From the NCBI RefSeq assembly GCF_036906915.1, contig NZ_JBAKHX010000052.1, positions 1 to 56,866 on the forward strand: DNA of 56,866 nt. The letters run 5' to 3'. Within the stretch, counting starts at the first letter, position 1; every line of letters starts with the position of its first letter. Position numbers and translations under genes: made by a program. Positions 33,714 to 41,302 of this stretch are shown here, one piece after another. The notes below the pieces were generated by a model that did not search any database, was not told the origin of the DNA, and saw only the letters and a program-made list of their open reading frames with translations. Source of the DNA: Phytohabitans sp036906915. Its GTDB lineage: Bacteria; Actinomycetota; Actinomycetes; Mycobacteriales; Micromonosporaceae.

Positions 33714-35120
33714 GTGTACGAATTCGACGTGCTCGTCCTCGGCTCCGGCCCCGGTGGACAGAAGGCCGCGATCGCCGCTGCCAAGCTCGGCCGGCGGGTC
33801 GGCGTGATCGAGCGCCGGCACATGGTGGGTGGGGTGTGCATCAACACCGGCACCATCCCGTCCAAGACCCTTCGGGAGGCCGTGCTCTACCTCACCGGCA
33901 TGAGTCAGCGAGAGATGTACGGCCAGAGTTACCGCCTCAAAGACGACATCACGGTCGCCGACCTGGCGGCCCGCACGCAGCACGTCATCGGCCGCGAGGT
34001 CGACGTGATCCGCAGCCAGCTCGCCCGCAACCGGATCCGGCTGCTCACCGGCACGGGGGTGTTCGTCGATGAGCACACGGTGCGGGTGGTGGAGGACGCC
34101 GCTGGTCGAGACACCAAGGTCACCGCCGAAAAGATCATCATCGCCGCGGGGACGCGGCCGGCGCGGCCCGCCGCGGTCGAGTTCGACGAACGTACGATCA
34201 TCGACTCGGACGGCATCATCAACCTGGAGAAAATCCCGCAGTCGCTCGTCGTGGTGGGCGCCGGGGTGATCGGCATCGAATACGCGTCGATGTTCGCGGC
34301 GCTCGGCACCAAGGTCACGGTGGTCGAGCGGCGCGAGCGGATGCTCGAGTTCTGCGACCTGGAGATCATCGAGGCGCTCAAGTACCACCTGCGCGACCTG
34401 GCGGTGACGTTCCGTTTCAGCGAGGCGGTGGCATCCGTCGAGCGGCACCCGCGCGGCGCGATCGCGGTGCTGGAGAGCGGCAAGCGGATCGCCGCCGACG
34501 TCGTCATGTACTCGGCTGGGCGGCAGGGCATGGCCGACCGACTCGCCCTGGAAGCGGCGGGCCTCTCGGCCGACGCTCGCGGGCGGATCAAGGTCGACGA
34601 GCACTTCCGCACCCCGGTGCCGCACATCTACGCCGTGGGCGACGTGATCGGGTTCCCGGCGCTGGCGTCGACCTCGATGGAGCAGGGCAGGCTGGCCGCC
34701 CACCATGCCTGCGACGAGCCGGTGCGAGCGATGCATCAGCTCCAGCCGATCGGCATCTACACGATCCCGGAGATCAGCTTCGTCGGGCGCACTGAGGAGG
34801 AGCTGACCGGGGCCGGCGTGCCGTTCGAGACGGGCATCGCGCGGTATCGCGAGCTGGCGCGCGGCCAGATCATCGGCGACTCGTACGGGATGCTGAAGCT
34901 GCTCGTGTCGCCGGACGACCGGACGCTGCTCGGGGTGCACGTGTTCGGCACCGGGGCGACCGAGATCATCCACATTGGGCAGGCGGTGATGGGGTGCAAC
35001 GGCACCATCGACTACCTGGTCGACACCGTGTTCAACTACCCGACGCTCGCTGAGTCGTACAAGGTGGCGGCGCTGGACGCCATGAACAAGATGCGCCACA
35101 TAGACCGCTTGCGCGACTAG
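33714..35120 (+). CDS. sthA: Soluble pyridine nucleotide transhydrogenase
   Basis: The 468-aa flavoprotein (Si-specific NAD(P)+ transhydrogenase) equilibrates NADPH with NAD+. Motifs are the FAD loop VLGSGPGGQKAAIAAAKLG (about 8-26), GGVCINTGTIPSKTLREAV near 39-57, in which only one of the two redox cysteines of disulfide reductases is present as usual for SthA, the NAD(P) loop VVVGAGVIGIEYASMFAALG near 180-199, YAVGDVIGFPALASTSMEQG near 305 and the C-terminal dimer interface YPTLAESYKVAALDAM. GTG at 33714 has no ribosome site, so the transcript may be leaderless. A strong GC hairpin follows the stop directly. Confidence 0.95.
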   Translation: MYEFDVLVLGSGPGGQKAAIAAAKLGRRVGVIERRHMVGGVCINTGTIPSKTLREAVLYLTGMSQREMYGQSYRLKDDITVADLAARTQHVIGREVDVIRSQLARNRIRLLTGTGVFVDEHTVRVVEDAAGRDTKVTAEKIIIAAGTRPARPAAVEFDERTIIDSDGIINLEKIPQSLVVVGAGVIGIEYASMFAALGTKVTVVERRERMLEFCDLEIIEALKYHLRDLAVTFRFSEAVASVERHPRGAIAVLESGKRIAADVVMYSAGRQGMADRLALEAAGLSADARGRIKVDEHFRTPVPHIYAVGDVIGFPALASTSMEQGRLAAHHACDEPVRAMHQLQPIGIYTIPEISFVGRTEEELTGAGVPFETGIARYRELARGQIIGDSYGMLKLLVSPDDRTLLGVHVFGTGATEIIHIGQAVMGCNGTIDYLVDTVFNYPTLAESYKVAALDAMNKMRHIDRLRD

Positions 35121-35124
35121 CTCT

Positions 35125-35149
35125 CGCGCCGGCTTGCGGCGCCGGCGCG
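35125..35149 (+). terminator. GC-rich hairpin after sthA
   Basis: A perfect 9-bp stem (CGCGCCGGC with GCCGGCGCG) closes a 7-nt loop and starts four bases after the sthA stop. There is no T-tract, as is common for actinomycete terminators. Confidence 0.55.
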
Positions 35150-35213
35150 CGTCGCGGTTTCGCGTCGCGGTTTCGCGTCGCGGTTTCGCGTCGCGGTTTC
35201 GCGTCGCGGTTTC
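35149..35213. repeat. 13-bp tandem repeat, five exact copies
   Basis: The unit gcgtcgcggtttc is repeated exactly five times, and a partial sixth copy merges into the outer box of terminal repeat copy 6 at 35219. Short tandem arrays also lie at the solo copy (11755) and in element I (136). Confidence 0.9.
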
Positions 35214-35218
35214 GCGTC

Positions 35219-35294
35219 GATCAAGGACAAATGCACGTGGTCTGATCTCTTTTCCGCGTGCGTTTGCCCTTGATCCATGCAGGTCTCCGTGATC
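35219..35294 (-). repeat. 76-bp terminal repeat, copy 6 (left end of element III)
   Basis: The hairpin is 35219-35275. This copy begins GATCAAGGACAAATGCACG, with a G-to-A change in the arm, and carries a variant head box (GATCACGG read outward) at 35287-35294. It is the most diverged copy but keeps the 57-bp length and 19-bp spacing. Confidence 0.82.
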
Positions 35295-35563
35295 GACCCG
35301 CGGCCAGGGCCGCAGGCCGGGCGACCCTTTTGGGAATACGCCGCCTTTGCGGATGCGCGGCCCTACGTCCGGCCCGCGGACCTGCGCTGGGGCTATCCCG
35401 GATACCGCGGCATCCTGCGTCGGTTGAAGGCGCGTTTCCCCCGTTATTGCTTGCGGGGTGCCAGCGGGAGAGATCGTCATGAGTCATCAAGATCTGCGGG
35501 CTATTGGGCCCGCCGGGGAGTGTGCCGGCCGCTGGCGGCCATGGCCGACCCGGCAGCCATATC

Positions 35564-35639
35564 GATCAAGGAGATCTGCATGGATCAAGGGCAAACGCAC
35601 GCGAAAAGGAGATCCAATCACGTGCATTTGCCCTTGATC
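35564..35639 (+). repeat. 76-bp terminal repeat, copy 7 (right end of element III)
   Basis: The head is 35564-35582 and the hairpin is 35583-35639, with one G-T wobble in a 19-bp stem. Read outward, AAGGAGATCTGC precedes an ATG, so the copy carries a complete ribosome site and start codon followed by the codons for DQGQTHAKR. Confidence 0.87.
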
Positions 35640-35712
35640 GACGGGAAAGGGGCAGCCGGCGGCAGCCGGCGGGGCCGAACGTCAAGGTCGGGCGGGCGGC
35701 GTCCCGGGTGGC

Positions 35713-35805
35713 GGACTGCGACCTGAAGCAGCGCTGGCCGATGTGGAGAAGGTTCGCCAGTGGGTGACCACTTTGGGCAACCCGGAATGGCATACCGTGG
35801 ACTGA
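35713..35805 (+). pseudogene. 3' stub of a truncated gene upstream of the PIMT-like gene
   Basis: This frame reads GLRPEAALADVEKVRQWVTT then LGNPEWHTVD and stops at TGA 35803-35805, which overlaps the methyltransferase ATG (TGATG). Such coupling is typical of a real upstream gene. The frame has no start codon with a ribosome site, and upstream it degrades into low-complexity sequence, then a stop inside terminal repeat copy 7. I infer that element III removed the 5' part. I do not recognise the family. Confidence 0.5.
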
Positions 35806-36896
35806 TGGCGGTTGCCGAGGAGTTGCGCCTGCGCTATGTCGACGCCCTCCAGCGGGAAGGCGCGATCACCCGGCCCGAGGTGGCCGCGGCGTTCGCGGCG
35901 GTGCCGCGCGAGGCGTTCGTGGCGAGCGGGTTCCACGGCCGGGACGGTGGTTGGGTCACGGCGGATGGCGACGGCTTCCTCGACGCGGTGTACACCAACG
36001 ATGTTCTCGTGACCAAGGTCGTCGACGGCACACCGGTCAGTTCCTCCAGCCAGCCCTCGCTGATGGCCGCGATGATCGAGGCACTCGACCTGGCGCCTGG
36101 CATGTCCGTGCTGGAGGTGGGTGCGGGCACCGGATACAACGCCGCTCTGATGGCGGCGGTCGGTGCCCGCGTCACCAGCATCGACGTGCAGCCCGACGTG
36201 CTGGTCCGGGCGCGCGCCGGCCTTGCCCGTGCGGGTGCGTCTAATGTGGAGCTGCACGAGGGCGATGGGTACGAGGGCGTGCCGGGGCGGTACGAGCGGG
36301 TCGTCGTCACAGTCGGGATCAACGGCGTCTCTCCACAGTGGCTCGGCCAGTTGGCCCCGGGTGGCTTAGTGCTCGCGCCCGTCGCGCACACCGGCCACCA
36401 TCCGGTGTTACGGGTGACACCAGACGGAGAAGCGCGCGGAGTGTGCGCGGCCGGGTTCATGGCGGCGGCCGGGCCGCTCGGTGCGGCGTACCCGTGGATG
36501 CACCCGCGACCGGCCGGGCCGCTGCCGGATCCGGTACTCGTGCTGCCGCCGCGGTTCGAGCCGCCGCTCGACGTCTTCCGGTACCACGACCTCTGTTTCG
36601 CCTGCGGCGTCTGGGATTCCCGCGCCACGCTGGCGCAGCGGAGCGACAGCACGGCGTGCGCGGTGCTGGACGAGACCGGCGCCGCGGGCGCCGCCGTCGG
36701 TTCGGACGGCGCGGTCGGCGGCAGCGGCGCGCACGCGGAGGAGTTCGCGGCCCGCATGGCCGCCCTGCTCGACCGCTGGCAGGCCGCCGGCGAGCCGGCG
36801 GTCGCCGCGTGGCGGGCAGACCTCGCGCTGACCGGCGATCCGGACCGTCCTATTTGGGTACCGCGAGCGTGGCGGCTGCTCGGGCCTGCTTCATAA
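35805..36896 (+). CDS. Protein-L-isoaspartate O-methyltransferase-like protein
   Basis: The 363-aa methyltransferase of the PIMT family has an N-terminal helical region with VPREAFVASGF, SSSSQPSLMAAMIEALDL (about 77-94) and SAM motif I MSVLEVGAGTGYNAALMAAV near 97-116, followed by GYEGVPGRYERVVVTVGI. A C-terminal extension of about 150 residues is not part of classical PIMT (about 210 aa). It is found in actinomycete paralogues, some of which modify peptides such as graspetides or FxLD lanthipeptides. ATG at 35805 overlaps the stop of the truncated upstream frame. Without an identifiable precursor peptide, repair of isoaspartate and peptide tailoring both remain possible. Confidence 0.82.
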   Translation: MAVAEELRLRYVDALQREGAITRPEVAAAFAAVPREAFVASGFHGRDGGWVTADGDGFLDAVYTNDVLVTKVVDGTPVSSSSQPSLMAAMIEALDLAPGMSVLEVGAGTGYNAALMAAVGARVTSIDVQPDVLVRARAGLARAGASNVELHEGDGYEGVPGRYERVVVTVGINGVSPQWLGQLAPGGLVLAPVAHTGHHPVLRVTPDGEARGVCAAGFMAAAGPLGAAYPWMHPRPAGPLPDPVLVLPPRFEPPLDVFRYHDLCFACGVWDSRATLAQRSDSTACAVLDETGAAGAAVGSDGAVGGSGAHAEEFAARMAALLDRWQAAGEPAVAAWRADLALTGDPDRPIWVPRAWRLLGPAS

Positions 36897-36995
36897 GGGC
36901 ATGGCCGGCCTGGGGCGACCCCAGAGGACGACCGGCGCCGCAGGACGCCGCCTGGGCCTCGCCTCGGCTCGACCGACCATCATGAAACAGGACCA

Positions 36996-38579
36996 TCACC
37001 AGGTTTCCTGACGGCGTTCCCGCCACGGCCGGCCGTCCGGGTCGTAGAGCAGCCGGTACGCCGGCACCGCCCACAGCCGGGTGAGCCGCGGCAGCTCCTC
37101 GGGCTCGTGCGGCATCAGCCGGCCGGGTGGGCGCGGGCCACGCTTGCCGCCCTCGTACCACGCGCGCAGCGCCCGCGCCGTCTCGGTCACCGCGCGCACG
37201 GCCGCGGCCGGGTCGACCAGGTCGGCGTCGTCGGACGGCTCCCGGTCGAGGTGCTCGCGCAGCAGCCGCAGCCGCAGGTCGCGGGCGAAGAGCCGGGCGC
37301 CGTCACCGAGGCCGGCCGGGTCGGCCGGTGCGCGCTCGTCGCGGGTGTCGTCGAGTACCGCGCACGAGAGCTCGCTGTCGTGCGTCCACGATCGACGGTT
37401 GAAGTTGTCGCTGCCCACGCTCGCCCACACGTCGTCGACGACGCACACCTTCGCGTGCACGTACACGGGCGTGCCGGCGTGGTTCTCGACGTCGAACGCG
37501 TGCACCCGGTCGCCGCCGGCCGCCCGGCACACCTCCAGTGCCTTGGCGCGGCCGACCTGGTTGGGCGGCCACGCCAGCCGGCCGTCCACATCGGGGTATC
37601 GCGGCACGACCACGATCAGGTGCAGGTCGGGATGGCGGGTGAGCGCGTCGGCGAAGAGGCGGGCCACCTCGCCGGACCACAGGTACTGGTCCTCCAGGTA
37701 GATCAGTCGCCGGGCGCGGCGTATGGCCTTGGTGTACCCGCGGGCCACGGTGCGCTCGCCCTTCGGCGCGAAGTCGTACGGCGGCCGCATGGCGGCGTAC
37801 GTGCGCATGATCTGGACCGCGTGCGGTCCGGCCGGCGGCGGGTCGGGCGGTTGGGGTGGCAGCTGTCCGGCTGACAGGTCGGCGTGGCTGAGCTTGTCGC
37901 GCAGGTGCGCGAGAGGGAGATGGGTGTCCAGCGAGGTGGGATCGTTCCAGCGTTCCCGGAACACCTGGTCGAGCGCGCCCACCACCGGGCCTTGGAGCCG
38001 CAGTTGCACGTCGTGCCAGGGCGGCCGGTCGCCGTACCGGGTGGACATCCGCACGGCCTGCGGGTCGCCGTGGTGGTCGGAGTCGTCGCGGCGGCTGTGG
38101 CACAGGTCGATGCCGCCGACGTACGCGACGTCGCGCTCGACCCGGCCGGGGTGGCGCAGCACGACGAGCTTCTGGTGGTGCGAGCCGCCCCGCCGCACCC
38201 GCTGGTCGAGCAGCACCTCGCCGCCGGCCGCCTCGATGGCCTCGCCGAGGTGCCGGTTCTCCTCCTCGCTGTACTGGAGCACGTCCAGGTGTGAGCGCCA
38301 CATCAGCCCCTTCACGACCACGCCGCGCTTGGCGGCCTGGCAGAAGAGCTCGGCGATCGTAGGGCCGTTGGGGCGCATGAGCTGGTCGGGGTCGCCGCGC
38401 CAGTCGGTGAAGTAGAGGTGGTCACCGGATTCGAGCGCTTCCACCTCCGTCACGAGCTGGTCGAAGTACGAACTGCCGTGAATAAGCGGCTCGGCGGTGT
38501 TTGATCCGACCCAGCCGGGTACTGCCGTATGTGGGTTGCCGCGCTCCGGGGGAGTGAGGAACCAGTCTTCGGGTGGCAC
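36996..38579 (-). CDS. Phospholipase D family protein
   Basis: The 527-aa protein contains two PLD half-sites. The first is GGSHHQKLVVLRHPG near 146-160, with H-x-K but arginine where the aspartate usually falls. The second, PVYVHAKVCVVDDVWASVGS near 377-396, is a complete H-x-K-x4-D followed by GSDNFNRRS. The N-terminal DHLYFTDWRGDPDQLM and YVGGIDLCHSRRDD suit phosphatidyl-transfer or hydrolysis enzymes of actinomycetes. No signal peptide is visible, so it is probably intracellular or membrane-peripheral. The GTG start at 38579 begins MPPEDWFLTPPERGN. It is convergent with the PIMT-like gene; the 99 bp between them hold no gene. Confidence 0.88.
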   Translation of the reverse strand: MPPEDWFLTPPERGNPHTAVPGWVGSNTAEPLIHGSSYFDQLVTEVEALESGDHLYFTDWRGDPDQLMRPNGPTIAELFCQAAKRGVVVKGLMWRSHLDVLQYSEEENRHLGEAIEAAGGEVLLDQRVRRGGSHHQKLVVLRHPGRVERDVAYVGGIDLCHSRRDDSDHHGDPQAVRMSTRYGDRPPWHDVQLRLQGPVVGALDQVFRERWNDPTSLDTHLPLAHLRDKLSHADLSAGQLPPQPPDPPPAGPHAVQIMRTYAAMRPPYDFAPKGERTVARGYTKAIRRARRLIYLEDQYLWSGEVARLFADALTRHPDLHLIVVVPRYPDVDGRLAWPPNQVGRAKALEVCRAAGGDRVHAFDVENHAGTPVYVHAKVCVVDDVWASVGSDNFNRRSWTHDSELSCAVLDDTRDERAPADPAGLGDGARLFARDLRLRLLREHLDREPSDDADLVDPAAAVRAVTETARALRAWYEGGKRGPRPPGRLMPHEPEELPRLTRLWAVPAYRLLYDPDGRPWRERRQETW

Positions 38580-38654
38580 GAAGCCAGGATTACCCAGGCG
38601 CCGCGTCGCCGTACCGTCAAAAGCTCAATCACGACCAGCAAGGGGGCGACCACG

Positions 38655-38774
38655 ATGAGCAGCGAGACCCTCCACACCAAGACCCAACAGCCCGTCGAGT
38701 CCGAGCGGGGCCTGCTGATGGTCCTCCTGGTGATGGTGCTGCTCGGCGTGGCCGGCGTGTTCCTGGTCTCCTAG
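38655..38774 (+). CDS. 39-aa single-span membrane peptide
   Basis: ATG at 38655 is preceded by AAGGGGG about eight bases upstream. The peptide has a polar N-terminus (MSSETLHTKTQQPVESERG) and one hydrophobic segment, LLMVLLVMVLLGVAGVFLV, at the C-terminus. This N-in, tail-anchored type is common among small actinomycete membrane proteins. The stop TAG shares the palindrome CTAG with the stop of the convergent pirin gene. The function is unknown; the coding call rests on the ribosome site and clean amphipathic design. Confidence 0.65.
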   Translation: MSSETLHTKTQQPVESERGLLMVLLVMVLLGVAGVFLVS

Positions 38775-39724
38775 GTGTGCGGCACCCGCTCGGCCGGGAT
38801 CACGCCGAGGCGGCCAGCCTGGTAGTCGTCGAATGCCTGCATGAGCTCCTGGCGGGTGTTCATCACGAACGGGCCGTAGTGCGCCACCGGCTCCCGGATC
38901 GGCTTGCCGCCCATGATGTACAGGTCGAGCGCCTCCCGCGGCCCGGCGGTGACCCGCATGGCGTCACCACCGCCGTGTACCGCGAGCTGCCCGGTCTCGA
39001 CCGGGCGGCCGTCGGCACCGACCGTCCCCTTGCCCGCGAGCACGTACACCAGCGCGTTGTAGTCCGGCCGCCAGGGCAGGTCGAGCGCGGCACCGGGCTG
39101 GAGCGTGACGTGCGCGATCGTGATCGGGGTGTGCGTGGAGCCGGGGCCGGTCACGCCGGCCAGCTCGCCCGCGATGACGCGGATCAGCGCGCCGCCGTCG
39201 GGTGTGGTCAGCAGGCCGGACTGCTTGCCGCGGATGTCCTGGTAGCGGGGCGGGCTCATCTTCTTGGCGCGGGGCAGGTTGACCCAGAGCTGGAGACCGT
39301 GGAAGAGACCGCCGCTCACGACCAGGTGCTCCGGCGGCTTCTCGATGTGCAGGATGCCGGCGCCGGCGGTCATCCACTGGGTGTCGCCGTTGGTGATCGT
39401 GCCACCGCCGCCGTTGGAGTCCTGGTGGTCGAAGACGCCGTCGATGATGTACGTGACGGTCTCGAAGCCCCGGTGCGGGTGCCAAGGGGTGCCCTTCGGC
39501 TCGCCGGGGGCGTAGTCGACCTCGCCCATCTGGTCGAGGTGGATGAAGGGGTCCAGCTCGCTCAGCGGTACACCGGCGAAGGCCCGGCGGACGGGGAAGC
39601 CCTCGCCTTCGAAGCCGCTGGGCGCGGTGATCATGTGGCGGACCGGCCGGTAGGCCGTGGCCGCGGGGTCTAGTTTCGGCAGGCGTGGAAGGACGAGGAC
39701 GTCGTCCACGGTGACGGCTGGCAT
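38771..39724 (-). CDS. Pirin family cupin protein
   Basis: The 317-aa bicupin carries the pirin metal site in TPWHPHRGFETVTYIIDGVF (about 79-98), where two histidines and a later HxE (AGILHIEKPPEH) bind iron, and a C-terminal pirin domain. Bacterial pirins include quercetin 2,3-dioxygenases and redox-sensing proteins; the activity of this one is unknown. GGAAAAGAGA precedes the ATG. The ATG lies one base after the stop of the MarR-type regulator gene, so regulator and pirin are cotranscribed. Confidence 0.92.
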   Translation of the reverse strand: MPAVTVDDVLVLPRLPKLDPAATAYRPVRHMITAPSGFEGEGFPVRRAFAGVPLSELDPFIHLDQMGEVDYAPGEPKGTPWHPHRGFETVTYIIDGVFDHQDSNGGGGTITNGDTQWMTAGAGILHIEKPPEHLVVSGGLFHGLQLWVNLPRAKKMSPPRYQDIRGKQSGLLTTPDGGALIRVIAGELAGVTGPGSTHTPITIAHVTLQPGAALDLPWRPDYNALVYVLAGKGTVGADGRPVETGQLAVHGGGDAMRVTAGPREALDLYIMGGKPIREPVAHYGPFVMNTRQELMQAFDDYQAGRLGVIPAERVPHT

Positions 39725-39725
39725 G

Positions 39726-40193
39726 TCAGTTCTCTTTTCCTGGTGCGGACCTCAACCGTTCACCCAACCGGCTGAAGATCTTGGCGAGGTGGGCGACGTC
39801 GGTATCGTCGAGGTCGTCCATGAAGTGGGCGCGCACCGACGTGAGGTGGTGCGGCGCGGCCGCGCGCAGCACGCGCAGGCCCTCGGCCGTCAGGACGGCC
39901 TCGCTACCCCGGCGATCGGCGGGGCACGCTTCGCGGGCCACGAGCCCGCGCTTTTCCATCGAGCCGATCTGGTACGTCAGACGGCTGGGCGAGAACACCA
40001 GGCGGCTCGCCAGCTCGCCCATGCGCAGCCGGCGACCGGGCGCCTCGGATAGCAGCACGAGCACGTGGTAGTCGGCGAACGTCAGGCCGCTGTCGTTGCG
40101 CAGGTCCTCTTCGAGCCGGGTCATCAGCAGCTGGCTGGATTCGATGTAGGCGCGCCAGCCAGCCAGCTGGGTCTCGGTGAACGGCTCGGCCAT
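39726..40193 (-). CDS. MarR-family transcriptional regulator
   Basis: The 155-aa winged-helix regulator shows the MarR layout: an N-terminal dimerisation helix (TQLAGWRAYIESSQLLMTRL), ADYHVLVLLSEAPGRRLRMG, the recognition helix in FSPSRLTYQIGSMEKRGLV (about 68-86) and the wing DRRGSEAVLTAEG. ATG at 40193 was chosen over an in-frame upstream start because it keeps a candidate operator (40207-40218) outside the gene. It is coupled to the pirin gene and probably regulates both in response to an oxidant or phenolic compound, which is inferred from the family. Confidence 0.9.
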   Translation of the reverse strand: MAEPFTETQLAGWRAYIESSQLLMTRLEEDLRNDSGLTFADYHVLVLLSEAPGRRLRMGELASRLVFSPSRLTYQIGSMEKRGLVAREACPADRRGSEAVLTAEGLRVLRAAAPHHLTSVRAHFMDDLDDTDVAHLAKIFSRLGERLRSAPGKEN

Positions 40194-40206
40194 GCCCCGA
40201 GAGTAC

Positions 40207-40218
40207 TTCAAATTTTAA
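40207..40218. promoter_or_regulatory. AT-rich palindrome upstream of marR-pirin, candidate operator
   Basis: TTCAAATTTTAA is a 12-bp near-palindrome (10 of 12 positions symmetric) in the 29-bp gap between the NAD kinase stop and the MarR ATG. Its AT content stands out in this genome, and MarR proteins often bind such sites over their own promoters. Confidence 0.5.
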
Positions 40219-40222
40219 TGAG

Positions 40223-41083
40223 CTACCAGCTCTGGTCGACCTCGGTGGCGCCGGTGAGCCGCAGCTTGCGCTGAGCCCGCTGGTAAAAGGTGGTGTGGCC
40301 GAGGCGTACCACGTTGGCGGCCGCCGGCACCGCGGTGACCTCCAGCACGTCGCCCGGGCCCAACTCGCCCACGACCGCGCCGTCCGCCTCGATGCCGATG
40401 GCGCCGCTCGCCGGCAGCACCTTGAGCGCCACCTTCTCGCCCTCCGAGAGCACCAGCGACCGGTTGTACGCCGAGTGCGGCGCCACTGGCGTCACCACCA
40501 GCCCCTGGGTGCGCGGCGACACGATCGGGCCACCCGCCGAGAAGCTGTACGCGGTCGACCCGGTCGGCGTGGCCACGATCAGCGCGTCGGCGACGTAGTG
40601 GATGAAGGGGCACCCCTCGACGTACAACGCGATAGCCGCCATCGGCCCGCCGGGCCGGCGGACGAGCGCGACCTCGTTGAAGCCGACGGTCTCCTGGCCC
40701 TTGAAGGTGGAGCGCACCGCCGAGCGCGCCTCGACCGCGAACTTCTTGTCGTCGATCGCGGACAGCGCGCTGGGCAGCTGCGGCACGTCGATCTCCGCCA
40801 GAAAGCCGAGCCGGCCCAGGTTGACACCGAGCACGGGTGCGCGGGCGCCGCGGGCCAGCCGCATGGAGCGCAGCATGGTGCCGTCGCCGCCGAGGCTGAC
40901 GATGAGGTCGGACTGGTGCGCCAGTTCGTCGGCCGGTACGGGGACGGCGCCGTCGGTGCGCGCCACCTCCTCCGGAAGGCCGAGCAGCTTCGCCTGCCGG
41001 CCGCGGACCCAGGTCGCGATGGTCGACATGGCGGCGCGGCTGTCCCGCTCCGGATGCAGCACGAGGCCAACCGTGTGGATCAT
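40223..41083 (-). CDS. nadK: NAD kinase
   Basis: The 286-aa enzyme phosphorylates NAD to NADP with ATP or polyphosphate. The diagnostic LIVSLGGDGTMLRSMRLA (about 60-77) contains the GGDGT motif, followed by VLGVNLGRLGFLAEI, GFNEVAL, VATPTGSTAYSFSAGGPIV (about 169-187) and VVTPVAPHS. ATG at 41083 gives the usual beginning (MIHTVGLVLHPERD); upstream codons lack homology. It is the only NADP-forming gene here. Both it and the soluble transhydrogenase at 33714 affect the NADPH pool but are not linked in transcription. Confidence 0.95.
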   Translation of the reverse strand: MIHTVGLVLHPERDSRAAMSTIATWVRGRQAKLLGLPEEVARTDGAVPVPADELAHQSDLIVSLGGDGTMLRSMRLARGARAPVLGVNLGRLGFLAEIDVPQLPSALSAIDDKKFAVEARSAVRSTFKGQETVGFNEVALVRRPGGPMAAIALYVEGCPFIHYVADALIVATPTGSTAYSFSAGGPIVSPRTQGLVVTPVAPHSAYNRSLVLSEGEKVALKVLPASGAIGIEADGAVVGELGPGDVLEVTAVPAAANVVRLGHTTFYQRAQRKLRLTGATEVDQSW

Positions 41084-41302
41084 CGCCGTGTCCGAGAAAT
41101 CACGGACAAACGGTATCAGCGACGCTCTCGGGGGAGCGGGGGCGAAATAGTGCCTCATCGCGCGGGAGTACGTTATGCGAGTCCCTTCCGATCAAATGGG
41201 CGGTTCGCCAATTTGAGGGCTACCGCTCGACAACTGGTAGGAGCCGTGGCCGCCCTGGACGGCGGACGACCTGGATTCCGGTTTGGGTTACTGTTCGAAC
41301 CC

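Larger units (their letters stand above)
35219..35639. mobile_element. Hairpin-bounded element III
   Basis: Inward-facing 76-bp repeats at 35219-35294 (minus) and 35564-35639 (plus) enclose 269 bp. The interior stays open in more than one frame but shows no recognisable domain. It carries two cggcc-type GC tracts and a somewhat AT-richer stretch near 35430-35500. A gene whose 3' end survives at 35713-35805 was probably truncated on the right side of this element. It shares its outline with elements I and II; the interiors are not alike by eye. Confidence 0.6.

Noticed and set aside
33678..35480. Upstream extension of the metallo-beta-lactamase-fold frame across the whole of sthA into element III
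   Set aside because: The extension is antisense to sthA and lacks homology; the protein's own domain begins near 33677.
35277..35726. 149-codon frame starting MQVSVID inside element III
   Set aside because: No homology, no ribosome site before the ATG, and the frame simply crosses both terminal repeats. Kept only as part of the observation on repeat-borne start codons.
36897..36995. Terminator between the PIMT-like and phospholipase D genes (GAAAC ... GTTTC)
   Set aside because: The stem is only about five base pairs with mismatches, too weak to support.
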